Source of the DNA: Metallyticus violacea
Taxonomy: Eukaryota > Arthropoda > Insecta > Mantodea > Metallyticidae
Assembly: GCA_030762175.1 (NCBI GenBank)
Contig: CM060830.1
Coordinates: 46,030,001 to 46,094,000 of the forward strand
Direction: 5' to 3'
DNA length: 64,000 nt
The notes under the pieces: model-generated
Database searches by the model: none
Seen by the model: the letters and a program-made list of their open reading frames with translations, nothing else
What the model was told of the DNA's origin: nothing
Shown: positions 36,233 through 48,264 of the stretch, in pieces
Layout of the letters: each line of letters starts with the position of its first letter
Numbering within the stretch: position 1 is the first letter of the stretch
Translations under genes and position numbers: made by a program

Positions 36233-36468
36233 ACGTCCCATTCAATTCAGGGCGTGAAAAGGCCGACAAATTTTGCTCAGAGATCTCGTTTTTTCAGGCT
36301 TGAGGTTCTTTATCGTGCCTTAAATGTACGACAAGGGACCCACAACTTTACTTTCCTTTCGAAGAAAGCCATACTTAGGATTTTTACGCATCAGTCCTTG
36401 CCGGAATCGAACCCACGATCTTGGATTTAGGAGGCAAGTATGGTTATCACTACACGAACAGGGCCGAC
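36233..36468 (-). repeat. SINE-A copy 9, 3'-truncated
   Basis: Starts at ACGTCCCATTCAATTCAGGG, so the last 40 bp of the family 3' end are missing, and runs to the tRNA-like head at the right (GGTTATCACTACACGAACAG in plus sense, worn). The upstream (AT)n-rich flank makes the left edge uncertain. The end of the 133-codon frame is a SINE translation, not a gene. Confidence 0.8.
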
Positions 36469-36921
36469 TTATATAATCGAAAGAATTAAAACGAGCATGA
36501 ATAAAGTAATGTTATTTTGCATGGCTTGTATAGAGCAATTCAAAAGTTTTACTCACAAAATTTAATTTTAAGAAAGTTGAGTTTTAAAACAGGGTTTTAG
36601 TGCAGTTTTCATGTTTGCTGTAATGTTTGGCTATAGTGTTTGAGGTTCTATGAAAATTAACGTGAACGTTGGAGGTATTAATGAAAATTCTGGAATAACT
36701 GGCATTGTTTTCCAACTTTGATGTAAGAGGCTTTATGAATATGCGAGATGCTGTCTTGTTATCTCTCAGTGTTGCGTTTACTGCTTATAACATGAACCAA
36801 GCAACTAAATCTCTTTAAACACAGGCGAACTTCTATAAATTATCGGAGGGAAGCACTAGGAGGCAAATTGGGTGTGAACTTAGAAATACCAGTATCAGTG
36901 GAACAGCTAAGAATATAAAAA

Positions 36922-36922
<1 letters not shown>

Positions 36923-36991
<69 letters not shown>
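36923..36991. repeat. compound (ATT)n(ACT)n microsatellite
   Basis: About 11 ATT units pass directly into about 12 ACT units. Confidence 0.95.
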
Positions 36992-37203
36992 GGGGAATAT
37001 TAAAGAGGTGAGTGTAACATTTTGATAGCACTTGCTGCTACAGTTCGGAGAGTTGATGTCTATATCTTAAATGTAAAATATTAAGATGATTAGTATCGAG
37101 TTCTTACAACATTTACTAAGTTTTCTTTATAGTTGTGATAGTTTTGGTGAGCTTATTTACATCGCATTAAACGATCAGGAGCTTTCCCTACACCTCTTCT
37201 GTT

Positions 37204-37302
37204 GGTCCTGGTGGTGTAATGGTAACCATACTTGCCTTCTAAACCCAAGAACGCGGGTTCAAACCCGACTTTGACCGATGGACTTTTTCAGGCGTAAAAA
37301 TC
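37204..37302 (+). repeat. SINE-A copy 10, head only
   Basis: GGTCCTGGTGGTGTAATGG, GCGGGTTCAAACCC and ACCGATGGACTTTTTCAGGC are present. The copy breaks off at GCGTAAAAATCG. The 3' two thirds are missing, which is not the normal retroposition truncation, so a later deletion or rearrangement joined it to the SINE-C region to its right. Confidence 0.85.
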
Positions 37303-37429
37303 GGAGGCGGCCAAGATTCAGGGGAGTGAGGGACGGAAGTAAATGGACTCACTAACATTATTTCAAGATACAGCATCGCGACGTCGCTAGAGCTAGTTCT
37401 GCAAAAAGTATGAATCCCTCAGAAGAGCC

Positions 37430-37610
37430 ATTTCCATAGCAGAAGAAAAAAAATGTCTAGCGCAAGTCACCGTCACATCGCACACAACACCAGCTCGCCT
37501 AGCACTGTCAACCTGACATAAACCAACACAATGAAATGAAGTGATGAGCGGAAAGGTTGTAGAAAAGGAATCCCCGTCCCAGCATCCGCCTAGGTGACAT
37601 GGAGAAGCCA
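37430..37610 (-). repeat. SINE-C copy 4, left part
   Basis: GCGCAAGTCACCGTCACATC, CGCCTAGCACTGTCAACCTG, CAATGAAATGAAGTGATG and CCCAGCATCCGCCTAGGTGA blocks. It is interrupted by SINE-A copy 11 and continues at 37926. Confidence 0.75.
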
Positions 37611-37913
37611 GTCGGACCTGGTGGTGTAGTGGTAACCATACTTGCCTTCTAAACCCAAGGTCGCGGGTTCGAACCCGGCCAAGACCGATGGATTTTTTCG
37701 GGCGTAAAACTCCTAAGTATGGCTTCCTTCGGAAGGGAAGTAAAGCCGTGGGTCCCGTGTCGTACATTTACGGCACGATAAAGAACCTCAAGCCTGAAAG
37801 AAGAGGCCTCTGAGCAAAATTTGTCGGCAGTTTCACGCCCTGATTATAATGGGACGCTGATGACCTGAGATGTTAAAGAGCGTCCTTAAATAAAGAAATA
37901 AAAAAAAAAAAAA
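37611..37913 (+). repeat. SINE-A copy 11, nested in SINE-C, 12-bp TSD
   Basis: A 303-bp full-length copy with an A-run tail, flanked by exact ATGGAGAAGCCA repeats at 37599-37610 and 37914-37925. The repeats and the resumption of SINE-C sequence after them show that SINE-A landed in an existing SINE-C. Because the flanking repeat is still identical, this is among the younger insertions in the window. The minus frame at 37393-37767 is not a gene. Confidence 0.95.
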
Positions 37914-37925
37914 ATGGAGAAGCCA

Positions 37926-38001
37926 CAAATAATTCAAGGTCAGGGTGTTAATCCCATGAGATTTGAACCCGGAACTTCCCAAATATGATTCCCAAGCCCG
38001 G
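37926..38001 (-). repeat. SINE-C copy 4, right part
   Basis: Continuation after the nested SINE-A. In plus sense it contains GAGATTTGAACCCGGAAC (box B) and ATGATTCCCAAGCCCGGTAC, the latter standing where other copies have the CCCAAGCGTTACCGCC head. Confidence 0.65.
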
Positions 38002-38004
38002 TAC

Positions 38005-40119
38005 AAGAATCTTTATAGAAGAATTATTGTTTGATAGTCGCTGAAAGTTCCAACGAGGCAGTTATGTGTTTTCTTTTATTGAGTAAACTGCAAATCTTTT
38101 TAGCTGAAATTATCTTTCAATGTCATACTTACTCATGTCATCTTGAATGAGCTATAAACACTCTTTAAATATCGTCTGTGTTAATCAAAATACTTGAAAA
38201 ATTATACTTGTAGTTTTAGAGATCCTGTATTAAATTATGTAAATCTCCAAGTTCTTCTCTAGGAATATTAATTGAATGAATCCACTTCCTGCGCTTGAGC
38301 TTCAAAGTCAATCTAATCAATAGTAATGATTTGCGCGCTTTCTTTTAGCTCTCAGAGAGAGAGAGAGAAAAACAATATTATATGTATATGCTCACATCTT
38401 ATCACTCGCTATGACATCGCAATAAAAAATAGAGCTATGTAGTATGACGTTGATGTACAACTGAAGTTATCCTAATTGTCCAAACATTTCTGCGACGTAA
38501 GGCTCAGCAATTACACAGTTCAATAAGTGTTTGTGACTGACCTTGAACGCATCTGCTTGGACTTTACAATACTATGCTTTGAATGTAGGAGTATATTTAT
38601 TACAGTGCCACCAATACAGTACAATACAAAATAACTTCAACTGACGCACTAGTCCAATACTGGTATTTACGTTTATAATACAATAGGTCCGTTTGATTTA
38701 ATTTAGACATTAAAATTAGGTATTTCACAATAAGCCAAATAAAATATTAATAAATAAAAATAAAATACCCGAAGAATATTTAAAAAATATTACAAAACAT
38801 ATACAAATATAAAGAAATTCCATATGAATGACACAGAGCTGAATTTAATCAATTTCCCCTCTTGGGTTATCAGCCTTTTCAGACGTGAGCTGTCTCACTT
38901 TCATTAGAAATTTATCTAATCTCTTTTTTCCTTCCTTGCTTGCTAGCAGAGCACATGACCACCTTCCTCTCTTCGACCCTGTAAAGGAGTGTGACGGACA
39001 CTTTTCCAACCATTGTTTCATACCTTTACGTTCAGCCAGAATATATCCATAATTCCTCCTGCTTACAGAGAGTTAATTCTGCACTCATATTTGTGATCTT
39101 AATTATCTGCCCAGCTCCTAGAGTCACGCGAGCCTTTGTCTAGTAAGTTTAATCCCTGTTTTGAAGTACTGCTTCATCCCCCGTTCAGATTTAGCCCCGA
39201 TTGTACTCCCAACGAAATCATCTCTGTGCACTGTACAATTGCCTGCTGTCTATCCATATTCCTCAAGGGTTTTCTAACCATCCTCCATGCGCTCTTTCTA
39301 TTTTCCTGACTCGCCATCTAACCCTTTTTTTTCTTGTCCTTTCTTAATTTGGACGCACACATCATATTCTCTCCCACCCCTACCTGTTAAAAACTCAAAC
39401 TGAATTAATTAAAATAATATTTCCATGAATAATTTGCAGCCAATATTTCACTACTATGATTTTACACTCTATGCTCTATGGTCACTCTGTAGGTCCAAAT
39501 TCCCTCTAAACTACGCAGTTTACTGTGCCCTTCTCAAGCCTCAAAATTCCTTTAAAAATCATGTCCTCACTAAATTTAGGTCCCCAAAATTTCTGCCCCA
39601 TGGGATTCTGCTGCGTAACCGTAAAGTTTCTATTCTTTCACTCCTGTTTTATGGTTTGTCAAGTTAATATGCCTTGTCCACTTTCTGTTCATCGTAAAAG
39701 TAATGCTGAATGACAGTGTGTTTATTTCCGGCCGCTGGTTGTTCGATTACTTATCTGTCATAGCTGTGTTGGTGTTCTCGGGGACTGTTATGATCGAAAC
39801 CCAACGAGAAAACAATGACATTGTGGCACCACTGCATTTTTTGCCCACAATTGAAGATATAAAACGCATAATTTATGGAGGAGCTAGTTTCCAAAATCAC
39901 AACCAGTTATTTATTTATTTACTTTATTTGGATAAATGAAACTAGAAACTAGGTCTACATCTTTTCAATCCGAGGTTGCTGAAAGTTCTGTAGAGAAGCT
40001 GAGGAGAAGAAAGAAAATAAAAGAACACTTTAAAAGCTTCAGAGGGCTTCTTTTTAGAGTAAAGAGAAGTTAACCGATATAACGAACTACAAGAAAAAGA
40101 AAAGAGAAATATAATAATA

Positions 40120-40155
<36 letters not shown>

Positions 40156-42835
40156 CTAGCATATAAAATATACCAATACCAAAGGATCTTAAAAACTCTT
40201 TAGACAACAAACAGAAAAGAGTTCAAAGATATTTTTCTGTAATCTAACTGGCCTGACCAGGCAAAACACGAATAATCATTCTCTTCAAGGGAGGGAAAAA
40301 AAAAAAAGCTAGCCTTTTAACTTCTGCTTCTTTTTATTCCACTTCCTTTCATCTTCTAGTTCTTGCCTTTTTCTCTTTGTTTTTTTTTTCCCCCTTCCTT
40401 TTTGCGCAACTCGACGTAGGATGCCTTAAGAAGGAGCTCAGAATAATGTGCCATAAAGCTTTGTGCATACCTAACTGCTTCAGTCTGTGTGTAGATGGTG
40501 TTAAAATTTAGACGAAGTATTGTTACTTCTCTTGGAAAACGTTGCTAGAATCCAGAATGCTTCTGAAGGTGGCAGTACAGTCGCTTCTTGCTCTCTAGGG
40601 AACACCCATATGTGTGTGAGACTCACGTTTCCTTTTTCTCGTGGCACTTAAGTGTGTGCCACATTTGGCTTAATGTACCACTCCATCTGAGTGATTATTG
40701 TGATATGTAGAGTTAAGTTCCGGGCAGCTAAAAACTATTCCTTCATAAAGTACCTTTAATGATGTAGTTATTCAAAACGCAGGTCACTTAAAGTCACAAA
40801 AGAATACAATGTGATGAAAACGTCAGTTATACAGCAAAGGTTCGTGCCACGCAGTTAACTTGCTAAGAATTATGCCCTCCTAACACGGATGTGTGCTTCA
40901 GGGCCAGAACATGAACAGAACTTACTATCTCAGCTTAGAGGTTTGTAACTCAGTAGCAATTAATGCTAGAAACATGGCTTTTAGTGCAGAATTTAGGCTA
41001 ATTTTCTATTTTAGAACATATTATAAAAATAAAAACCTTATTTATAAACTTTTTAATAAGCCCATTGTAATACATATGTACCGTAATATGAACGATATAT
41101 ATTTCATTTACTTTGTTTCATTAAAAAAAAAAAGCTATACTGAACTTTTGGTAAAAATTAAAAATATTTTGTAATTATTTATTTTGTGTTTTAAGAAACT
41201 ATATATATAAACATACAAATAACAAGACGTTCTTGAATGCGATTTCTTTACACTGTAATGTGCAAATTTAATCTCCTTGCAAGAGAACGAAGTTTTCAGC
41301 TTCGTTTTCTTCGTTTTATTATTTTTATTATTTCCTGCGCGTAAAGAGCTACACATTTCTTCATCAATATTACTCATATGTTCACAAACTCTCCAAAAAG
41401 GTTTTCTCAACAGCTCTAAATTTACGTGTATCTTATGCAAAGAGTATTTCAAGAAATGCTGTTTTTGAATGATTATACTCTGCAATACGGCTAGTGCTGA
41501 TGGTTTTCCAATAGTCTGAAATAATTATCTGATGACAACAAACACTAATTTAAAAGAAAAATTAAACTCCCTTACGGAAGCTATCGGTTTTTAGGAATTG
41601 TATTCGTAAATGTAATTCCACAAGAAGAATCTTGTTCTTTAATTGTATTATAAACAACAAAACATTTTCAAGTTATAAATTCCAAAAAATAGTAAAACTT
41701 TTGAGGTTATGTTAATAAGTTCGAGGAACTAATTGAGCCTGCAGGTTAAGCGATGCCTTTTCTGCACATTGAGTCCCAGTATTTTAGCTATCTATATCTC
41801 GCAAACGTCTTTTAAGCATTTTCCAATTATTGCATGTATTGCCCTCTCCCCTTAACCAAATATACACTCATCCAATTTAGTCTAAACCTTTCATAATTTT
41901 GATGCCCAGCCCCTCTTTCGTTATTTGCTGCCTGCAAACTGCTCGAAGACGTTCTTGAACTTTCCCCTTATTCTTAACCATACTTAATTTTTTTATTTTT
42001 AAATTTACACTTTCGTTAAAGATACCAAACTCTTTAAGAACCCTTCCCTAGTTGTAGCAGCCATTTTAGAAACTGTGTTTGTATCTGATTCAGTTCCTTA
42101 TGTTCCCCCCACCCAAAATTAGGTCCTTTAGTCACAGTTGACTGCTTAAGGAAACGAATTTTTTCTCAATCTCTTAGAGTTTTTCAGAAAATAAATATAT
42201 GACAGCACCACATAATATTCCACACAGTGAACTTATAAATTCAGATATTCAGTATATTTTTTTAATTTGCACACCATACTGCGAAAACAAGTTAATAGCT
42301 AGCATTGTTCACGTTTTAAAACTGTAACATTGATGCAATAACAACGATATTAGCCGTAGTGATGCCAAAATTGCGATCCCAGACAATCTTTTTAACAATG
42401 CTCTGTTCGAGTTATGAGAAAACAGAAAAAAAAACAACAAAACAAAAAACAAACAAAAAAACAAATAACGCTATTTGTTATATTTCTGATTGTCTATATA
42501 TTAAATAAACAGAATATCTACGTGAATTCGAAATTATTACATCCTATGAAAGATAAAGGAGAAATTAAAACTTTTTTTCGCCCAAAGAACAAAAGTAGTA
42601 TTAACATGCTCCATTTATAATACAGAATCACCCTATAAAATGATGACACTGAGATCTGTTTCATTTGTATAGATTATTCACTCTGTATCAAGCAAAGAAA
42701 AGGTGGTTGCAGTGTTTGTTTAAAATCTGGCTGCAATATCTTATTTTAAAATATTTTATCATTATTATAGATATATTAAGCTCTAATTTATTATTGTACA
42801 TTGAACATTTCAAAATATTTTCAAAATGATAAGCG
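38005..42835. other. intergenic, nothing firm
   Basis: No supported gene over almost 5 kb. Frames such as 39425-39667, 39703-39939, 40893-41174 and 41135-41485 show no family motif. The minus strand of 38860-39350 reads as a broken frame with KGMKQWLEKCPSHSF and RGRWSCALLASKEGKKRLDK, which I do not recognise. Microsatellite (AAT)n lies at 40111-40153. Confidence 0.35.
40111..40153. repeat. (AAT)n microsatellite
   Basis: About 14 units with one interruption (TAG). Confidence 0.95.
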
Positions 42836-42843
42836 TGTGCTAG

Positions 42844-43205
42844 GTGCGGAAATTAAATACTGCCAGAGGCGTGATTTTGCTTTCGCTTCAGTTCTGCATA
42901 TGGATTACTGCTGTTCACGAACTGCAGAAGCCAGAACTGAGTTCGTTACTGCACATCGAGCGGCTACCTGACATCCTAAACATTATGTGGATCACAGACG
43001 AGGCCTGCCTGCTTTCCTGTCTGGATATGTGAATTTCCAAAGTACACGCATTTGGGTCCCACATAACGCACATACTGGTCATAATTGCCCCTGCATCCAC
43101 AGAAGATTGGAGCCTGGAGTGCAGTTTCATCAAATAGTGACACAGTGGATACAAATGGGAAAAACACAATGTTCAGTATTTGTTGACAAGCTAAATGACA
43201 TTTAA
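42844..43205 (+). pseudogene. DDE transposase relic, central region
   Basis: Across frames the plus strand gives RDFAFASVLHMDYC, WITDEACLLS (first catalytic Asp block), LSGYVNFQSTRIW and a much worn PLHP..IGV..A-like tail. This is the same family region as the relics at 2.4 and 29.1 kb (GYVNxQNxRxW). Frames of 62 and 72 codons overlap it. The C-terminal catalytic residue is not seen. Confidence 0.55.
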
Positions 43206-43591
43206 CTTTAGGTTATTAAAAAAAACGAGAAGAAGAAGAAGCTTGAGTGTAAGTACCCAATATTAGTAGAAGTTTTAAATATACCAGGAATAATAGGAGA
43301 GTGATGTGAATGCATTGAAAAGTATTAATCTACTCTCCATCCCCCAAAAATGCGTCTACTTTTATAGCTGAAATCCGTGTTACGGTTATGCCAACGGCAA
43401 GAAATGCACTGATTTTGATTAATAATTTAATAACCATAACCAATCTATAGATCCACCAATGAGCAAAATTACAGTCACGGCCGCTGAGATGAAAACATTG
43501 CTTGTAAATACAGTACACGAGACGTTACATGAACACTCAGTATGCGCTTTCCGATTATTTCATGTTTTCAAATCATATTTAAGAGGCATAT

Positions 43592-43905
43592 ATGTTCGTT
43601 CTAGGGAGAAAGGCAAGATCAGGAATGACCTTGTTTGGACTAGTAAACTGGAAGGTCAAAAAAAAAATAACGAATAGTTCTGGTAGGAGAATCTGCCCAT
43701 TTTGTGGAGGGAATGTGGAATGGGTACATACTCTGGCAGAATTTACCCACTGGGAACATCTGAGAAAAACTCTGTTTCCTGAAAACGTTTTAAGGCAATT
43801 AAAGGATGAATGACATGCTGGAACCTGTTTGCAAACTGCACTAATTGGTTGAATATGGGCATTTTACTAGCCAAAGTTTGTGAAGCTAAAAGCAATTTAT
43901 TTTTT
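43592..43905 (+). pseudogene. LINE C-terminal relic
   Basis: The plus strand reads RRICPFCGGNVEWVHTLAEF (C-x2-C...H) with HWEHLRKTLFPENVL, then in another frame CWNLFANCTNWLNMG and KVCEAKSNLFF. The arrangement matches the relic at 9.1 kb (CPLC...H...C then CWDLF....NW..LG). The last Cys of the knuckle is lost (TLAEFTH). Followed at once by an (ATT)n microsatellite. Confidence 0.6.
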
Positions 43906-43952
43906 GATTAGAACGCAGAAACTAGTGTAATTATCTGTAGTATCGTTCTCCT

Positions 43953-43953
43953 A

Positions 43954-44013
<60 letters not shown>
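43953..44013. repeat. (ATT)n microsatellite
   Basis: About 20 ATT units immediately after the LINE relic. Confidence 0.95.
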
Positions 44014-44014
<1 letters not shown>

Positions 44015-44170
44015 TTGTTCCTCTTTCTAACTGTGTATCATATTTAAGCATGTATGGTCTACGACTCATGCATAAAATATATTTGTAACATGTATATAGA
44101 AATAACGATTAAAGTACATCTGTTACCACTACAAGCACGAATAATCACATAATAACTTTATAGTGATCAT

Positions 44171-44300
44171 CTCATATACACACTAACCTAAGGCTATCGA
44201 GTGAATCCTATGAACCAAAAAACCCAGCAGTACAAACAGCCTATTCGTAATTATAACCCCTAATGAAAGCATGGGATATTGCTATAATTACACAACTCTG
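44171..44300 (-). repeat. possible SINE-E fragment
   Basis: ACACACTAACCTAAGGCTAT, CGAGTGAATCCTATGAACC and CCTATTCGTAATTATAA resemble the tail-side part of SINE-E copies at 6.4 and 7.0 kb, including the ACAC start. Weak, with no head present. Confidence 0.4.
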
Positions 44301-44776
44301 AAAAATAAACGAGGAACCGCTAAATATGACGCATAGAGCCGCCCTAGTGGGGAAAAACAGGAGGCTTGCACGGGAACATGGCGGTGCAGAATTTTTCGAA
44401 ATTAATAACGCACCTTCTAAATTTAAGTACAAGTGCATGCGACCAAGGACTCTAAACTGTCACAGCATGCTATCACTCACTCTTCTGTTGTTTTAAGTAA
44501 GTTAAAACATGTACTTATTGTGGAAGCTTCTTTTCAAATTTCAATGAAGACGTAATCAATCAAAACGTCGGTCGAATCTAATCAGACGTTTCTTTAACGA
44601 TAAACTCATTTTTAAGAATTTATAGCTATGTAGATAACCTAACGAAAAATCACTAGATTACATCTAATAGGGTTATCTTTAGACTGGAGTTTATCGAATA
44701 TAGGTCATATATAACAATAATTTGAAGATACTTTTCAGTATCCACTGTGAGGGTAAGCGATCTCCCACAAATACTA

Positions 44777-44871
44777 TATACAGTAAGATTATTTGAATTA
44801 CGGGCTGCTTACTGAGGAAATGTAGCAGCCGGAACGGAAAAAAATGAAGATAGAGTAGCCCTGCATAAAGT

Positions 44872-44905
<34 letters not shown>

Positions 44906-44995
44906 GCTGAAAGTATAAAATTATACTGTATTTAAAACATAATAATAAACACTAACTTGTATTATAAGACATACTGAAAACGACACCCCTCAGCA
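44777..44995. repeat. repeat F copy 1
   Basis: Shares with 59937-60157 the ordered blocks TATACAGT, TTATTTGAATTACGGG, GCTGCTTACTG, CAGCC, GAACGGAAAAA, AGAGTAGCC, a T/A spacer (here an (AT)n run 44879-44905), TATACTGTATTTAAA, TATTATAA and CTCAGCA. Family and orientation unknown. A 72-codon minus frame (44952-45170) starts near its right edge and has no known motif. Confidence 0.6.
44879..44905. repeat. (AT)n microsatellite
   Basis: About 27 bp of AT inside repeat F copy 1; the second F copy has a T-rich stretch at the same place. Confidence 0.9.
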
Positions 44996-44999
44996 GCAA

Positions 45000-45880
45000 C
45001 GCATTGCCGGCATCTGGGTTAGAAAATTTCTGTATTTCATTTAACTTTTCTTCCTTATGAACAGGGCGGTTCGGAACACGTTTCTTCACATTGAGATACC
45101 CATTCTCTCGTAACTTTTTGGCGAAATGTTTCTCTACCTGGAATACGATTGTGAGGACACTTTCTTGCAAATGGCCTTAACACTTCTATGCAAGAGTCTA
45201 TTTTCAGATGTATAGCATACATAATAACTATATTTATGTAGCGACATGATTAACGAACTACAATTAGCGCATAATGTACACACAATGAAAGCACCGGATA
45301 ACACCAAAACTTACAACTATCAACTAACAAAGCTTCACTCAAACAAACAACAAGCTACTACTTGCACACATGTTATACAGTCTTGACTGGTTTCTTGCAG
45401 TACCAAATAGCCTCACTGTTTTTAAAAATAATGGCTGCAATGAACACACGTTGGAACAATTTAAAAACTGCTGTACAGGGGATGCAGTGAGGCAGTGGTC
45501 ACAGAATAATCAATAAAACAGTGCGATTATGTAGCTTAACAATGCGTAGGGTGACTGAAACACTCGGCATATACTTTAGGAGTAAGTGGTGGTAGTCATT
45601 TTCTCGCAATGAAGGGTACATAGAACACTCCTGGGTAATTTGGGAGCGACTTGATTCAAGTAGGAATCAAGTGTAGTAAGCCGTGGTTAAGGCTCTGGAG
45701 GTGCAGTGGCTAACCACGTGACTTTTCAGTGGTGCCATCTGTGGTGGAGACTGGTTTCAGCTGTTGAGACCCAGATTATTGTTAAAGTGTAGATAGAATG
45801 ATGATTCTAGAGTTACAACTTAGTTCAAATAATTAATCAACATTTTTTAAAACATTTTTCCTGATTCAGGCTTTATGCAT
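45000..45880. other. intergenic, nothing recognised
   Basis: No supported gene. The stretch at 45680-45780 is somewhat SINE-like (GTGGCTAACCACGTG, GACTGGTTTCAGC) but I see no second copy. Confidence 0.35.
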
Positions 45881-45883
45881 ATG

Positions 45884-45891
45884 CTCATAAG
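45884..45891. repeat. hAT target-site duplication, left (copy 2)
   Basis: CTCATAAG, matching TTCATAAG at 46950-46957 in 7 of 8 positions. Confidence 0.85.
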
Positions 45892-46949
45892 CAGAGCCCG
45901 GAATTTCAGGTATTTATTTTGGTTAAAATAGGCAGGCAAAAAGGGACGTTAAATACGGAAAATAGGCAGAATATAATTAAAATAGGTATTTAAGACACTT
46001 AATTTGATTATGACATAAATAAAGTATTTACGTTTTCTTAATTACAAACAACAAGATGTTTTCAAGGTATCAATTGTCATAATCAGCCACTTGTCGAGAG
46101 TACATTTTCATCATGAAAAAGAACTTTCTACTAAAGTGATTGAATCATATTTAAAACAAGCTATTCGGAAAGATCAGACCACTTACAACAGAGCATTCAC
46201 CTTTCAGGACATCATGGAAATGTTGGTCAAGACAAAGTAAAGTAGTTTTGAATAATCCTGACAAATGAGCAAAAGGTGTGCAGTAATTTCGGTGGTGTTC
46301 ATGTTCTGTTTATGCGTTTATAGGAAAATCAAGTTAGTATTTCTCTTACTTCTTTACTGAACACATTGTAGGGACGGATTATTGCACGGCGATATCACTC
46401 TCATCTTTATCGCTTGCAATTGTTTGTCACATTTATGCACTTCACCACAAATTTCCTAGAATTGTCTCGCTCAGATCAGTACAAGGCCATCCACCGGACT
46501 ATTCAAAACTACAGTACTTCCCTCATCCTATTTCCTGGTATTCGTATGCCGGAGGTAACAATGCATTCCTTTAACTATGAAGGCTCCGCTATTTAAAGAG
46601 CTTAAGTGAATGGGTGAGAAGACATTTTTGGCTGCTTGAAAAGAAATAAATGTATTACAAAATTCTCAATAGATTTTTTTGAGGTGAACATGGGATTTAA
46701 TTTTTATAGGTTTTTTTTTACTTCGATATATTGAAACTCATTATGTCTTTTTTAAACTGTAAATAATCGCAGAAAAATCCACAACGATCCAAAAATTCTT
46801 TAAAGCTAGATAGGCAAGAGAAGCCAAAACAGGCAGAATAAAAACTGGCCCTACCCATTCCAAATTTACAGAAACATGTTCATTTCTATCTAACTCTTAA
46901 ATATATCCACTCAGATAAATTCATTATTTTGTGTAACTTCCGGGCTCTG
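45892..46949 (-). mobile_element. hAT deletion derivative, copy 2
   Basis: A 1058-bp element with matched ends CAGAGCCCGGAA and TTCCGGGCTCTG, flanked by CTCATAAG (45884-45891) and TTCATAAG (46950-46957), 7 of 8 matching. Ends of the form CAG...CTG and 8-bp duplications are the hallmark of hAT transposons. The minus strand carries remnants shared with copies 1 and 3, including LFKTTLLCLDQHFHDVLKGE. No open frame long enough for a transposase, so it depended on an enzyme made elsewhere. Confidence 0.9.
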
Positions 46950-46957
46950 TTCATAAG
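46950..46957. repeat. hAT target-site duplication, right (copy 2)
   Basis: TTCATAAG, partner of 45884-45891. Confidence 0.85.
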
Positions 46958-46959
46958 CG

Positions 46960-47634
46960 TACTTTTTAAAACTATAATGTTAAATGTTTAGAGAGGAGAT
47001 TGTAAAATGTAGTAAAGGCGTATCGTTTTCCCTAAGGTGGTCAGAGTATTTAATTGCATTAAGCTATCGCTTCACCAATCCTCTCCGCTGTGGCGTGGGA
47101 CACAGGTGGGCTACGTTTTAAAGGCTGCCGGAAATTTGCTTATGTGACAGATTATGTACAATCTCCATGCAACATGTTACTCGGCTAATACTGGCATTAA
47201 ATGGTTTAATAGAGCTAAATTCGCATTCCTCGCCATCTTTCGGGAACAATGTGCAAATTATAGTTTGTGTACATCTATAAAGAGTGTCACAAGCATACAA
47301 TGCTTGATTGAGAAAATATTGTACTGGAATCAATATCTACAGAATGGTAAATAATTGAATGCTTGCATGGGAAACTAAAAAGATTTTTCTAATGACATCT
47401 TTTCGTTTTTCGAGGATGCCACATCTTAATAACGTAAATAATTATCTTGACAGATTTACACAAGAATTCACAATCATTTCATTTTACGAAAGGGTTAAAA
47501 TTTTGCCTCCATTAACCCCTACACAACGATTGCATGTTAGGACATGAACTTTTTAAAGTAATCAGACAGCAGGATTGTATTTAATGTTCTCTGTTGATGC
47601 AACTATCCTGCCAATAGATCCTCTTCTGTTTTAA
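46960..47634. other. intergenic, nothing recognised
   Basis: Short frames only (47118-47333, 47154-47354, 47359-47547), no motifs. Confidence 0.4.
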
Positions 47635-47646
47635 CTAGACGGGTAT

Positions 47647-47695
47647 TGATTTATTTATTTATGGACGCTCTTTAACATCTGTCATCAGCGTCCCA
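47647..47695 (-). repeat. SINE-A copy 12: 49-bp tail insertion with 11-bp TSD
   Basis: Only the last 49 bp of SINE-A are present, in reverse (GGACGCTCTTTAACATCTG preceded by the TTATTTATT tail and followed by CATCAGCGTCCCAT). The piece is flanked by exact TAGACGGGTAT repeats at 47636-47646 and 47696-47706. This is a clean case of target-primed reverse transcription that stopped after about 50 bases. Confidence 0.9.
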
Positions 47696-47709
47696 TAGAC
47701 GGGTATCCT

Positions 47710-48000
47710 AAACAATATCATTGTATTTAACACCCGACACAAAAAGCCCGGAGAAAACAAATAAGGAGATCATAAAAGGGGGGGGGGAGATCGTATACAG
47801 GTTCATTTAGACCAGTTCTCTTACTTCGTTGATTTAAGTACGTAAAACTTGTTATACCACACTGAAAGAAAGATTGGAGGCAAGACTCGCCGTAGTTCGC
47901 TGCAATGGCTTCATTATTTCAAATGAATGCTTAATATAGTTGCATCACTGTAATTAACAATTATCTTGTCAGTTGCATGGCCAGCTACTTCGAGGCTTAG
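47710..48000. other. intergenic, nothing recognised
   Basis: Contains a G9 run at about 47779; otherwise featureless. Confidence 0.5.
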
Positions 48001-48004
48001 AACT

Positions 48005-48260
48005 TCTGAGACCCCGTTGTGATCTAGAGATAGTGCGCTCTTCCAAGGTTCGCGGGTTCAAACCTGACTGGGATCAATAGATTATTCAGATTGTTCAGGA
48101 GAATCTCGAGCACAAATCCTCCAGGAGGGACTTAGCCGTTGGGCTAAGAACTGCATAGGTCCCTGGACAACATTATAGACTATTTCATGTCCAAATAATT
48201 GGTTAGTTCTCTGTCAAATGTTGTTAGAGGCGATCTGTTCCTTTGCCCTCTGTAGGGAAA
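48005..48260 (+). repeat. SINE-D, single copy (tRNA-derived)
   Basis: The plus strand reads GTTGTGATCTAGAGATAGTG (box A-like), then GTTCGCGGGTTCAAACC (box B), TGACTGGGATC, and a body ending near TTTGCCCTCTGTAGGG. The order and spacing of the boxes are tRNA-like. No second copy in this window, so the limits are approximate. Confidence 0.55.
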
Positions 48261-48264
48261 TAGC

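Noticed and set aside
36029..36430. 133-codon plus frame
   Set aside because: It starts in a T31 run read as poly-Phe and ends in a reversed SINE-A copy.
37393..37767. 124-codon minus frame and similar frames at 11636, 24610 and 33669
   Set aside because: All are translations of SINE-A copies; the same peptide recurs wherever the SINE lies.
44175..44195. insect telomere-type TTAGG repeat (CTAACCTAAGG)
   Set aside because: Only about two degenerate units; better explained as the start of a SINE-E fragment.
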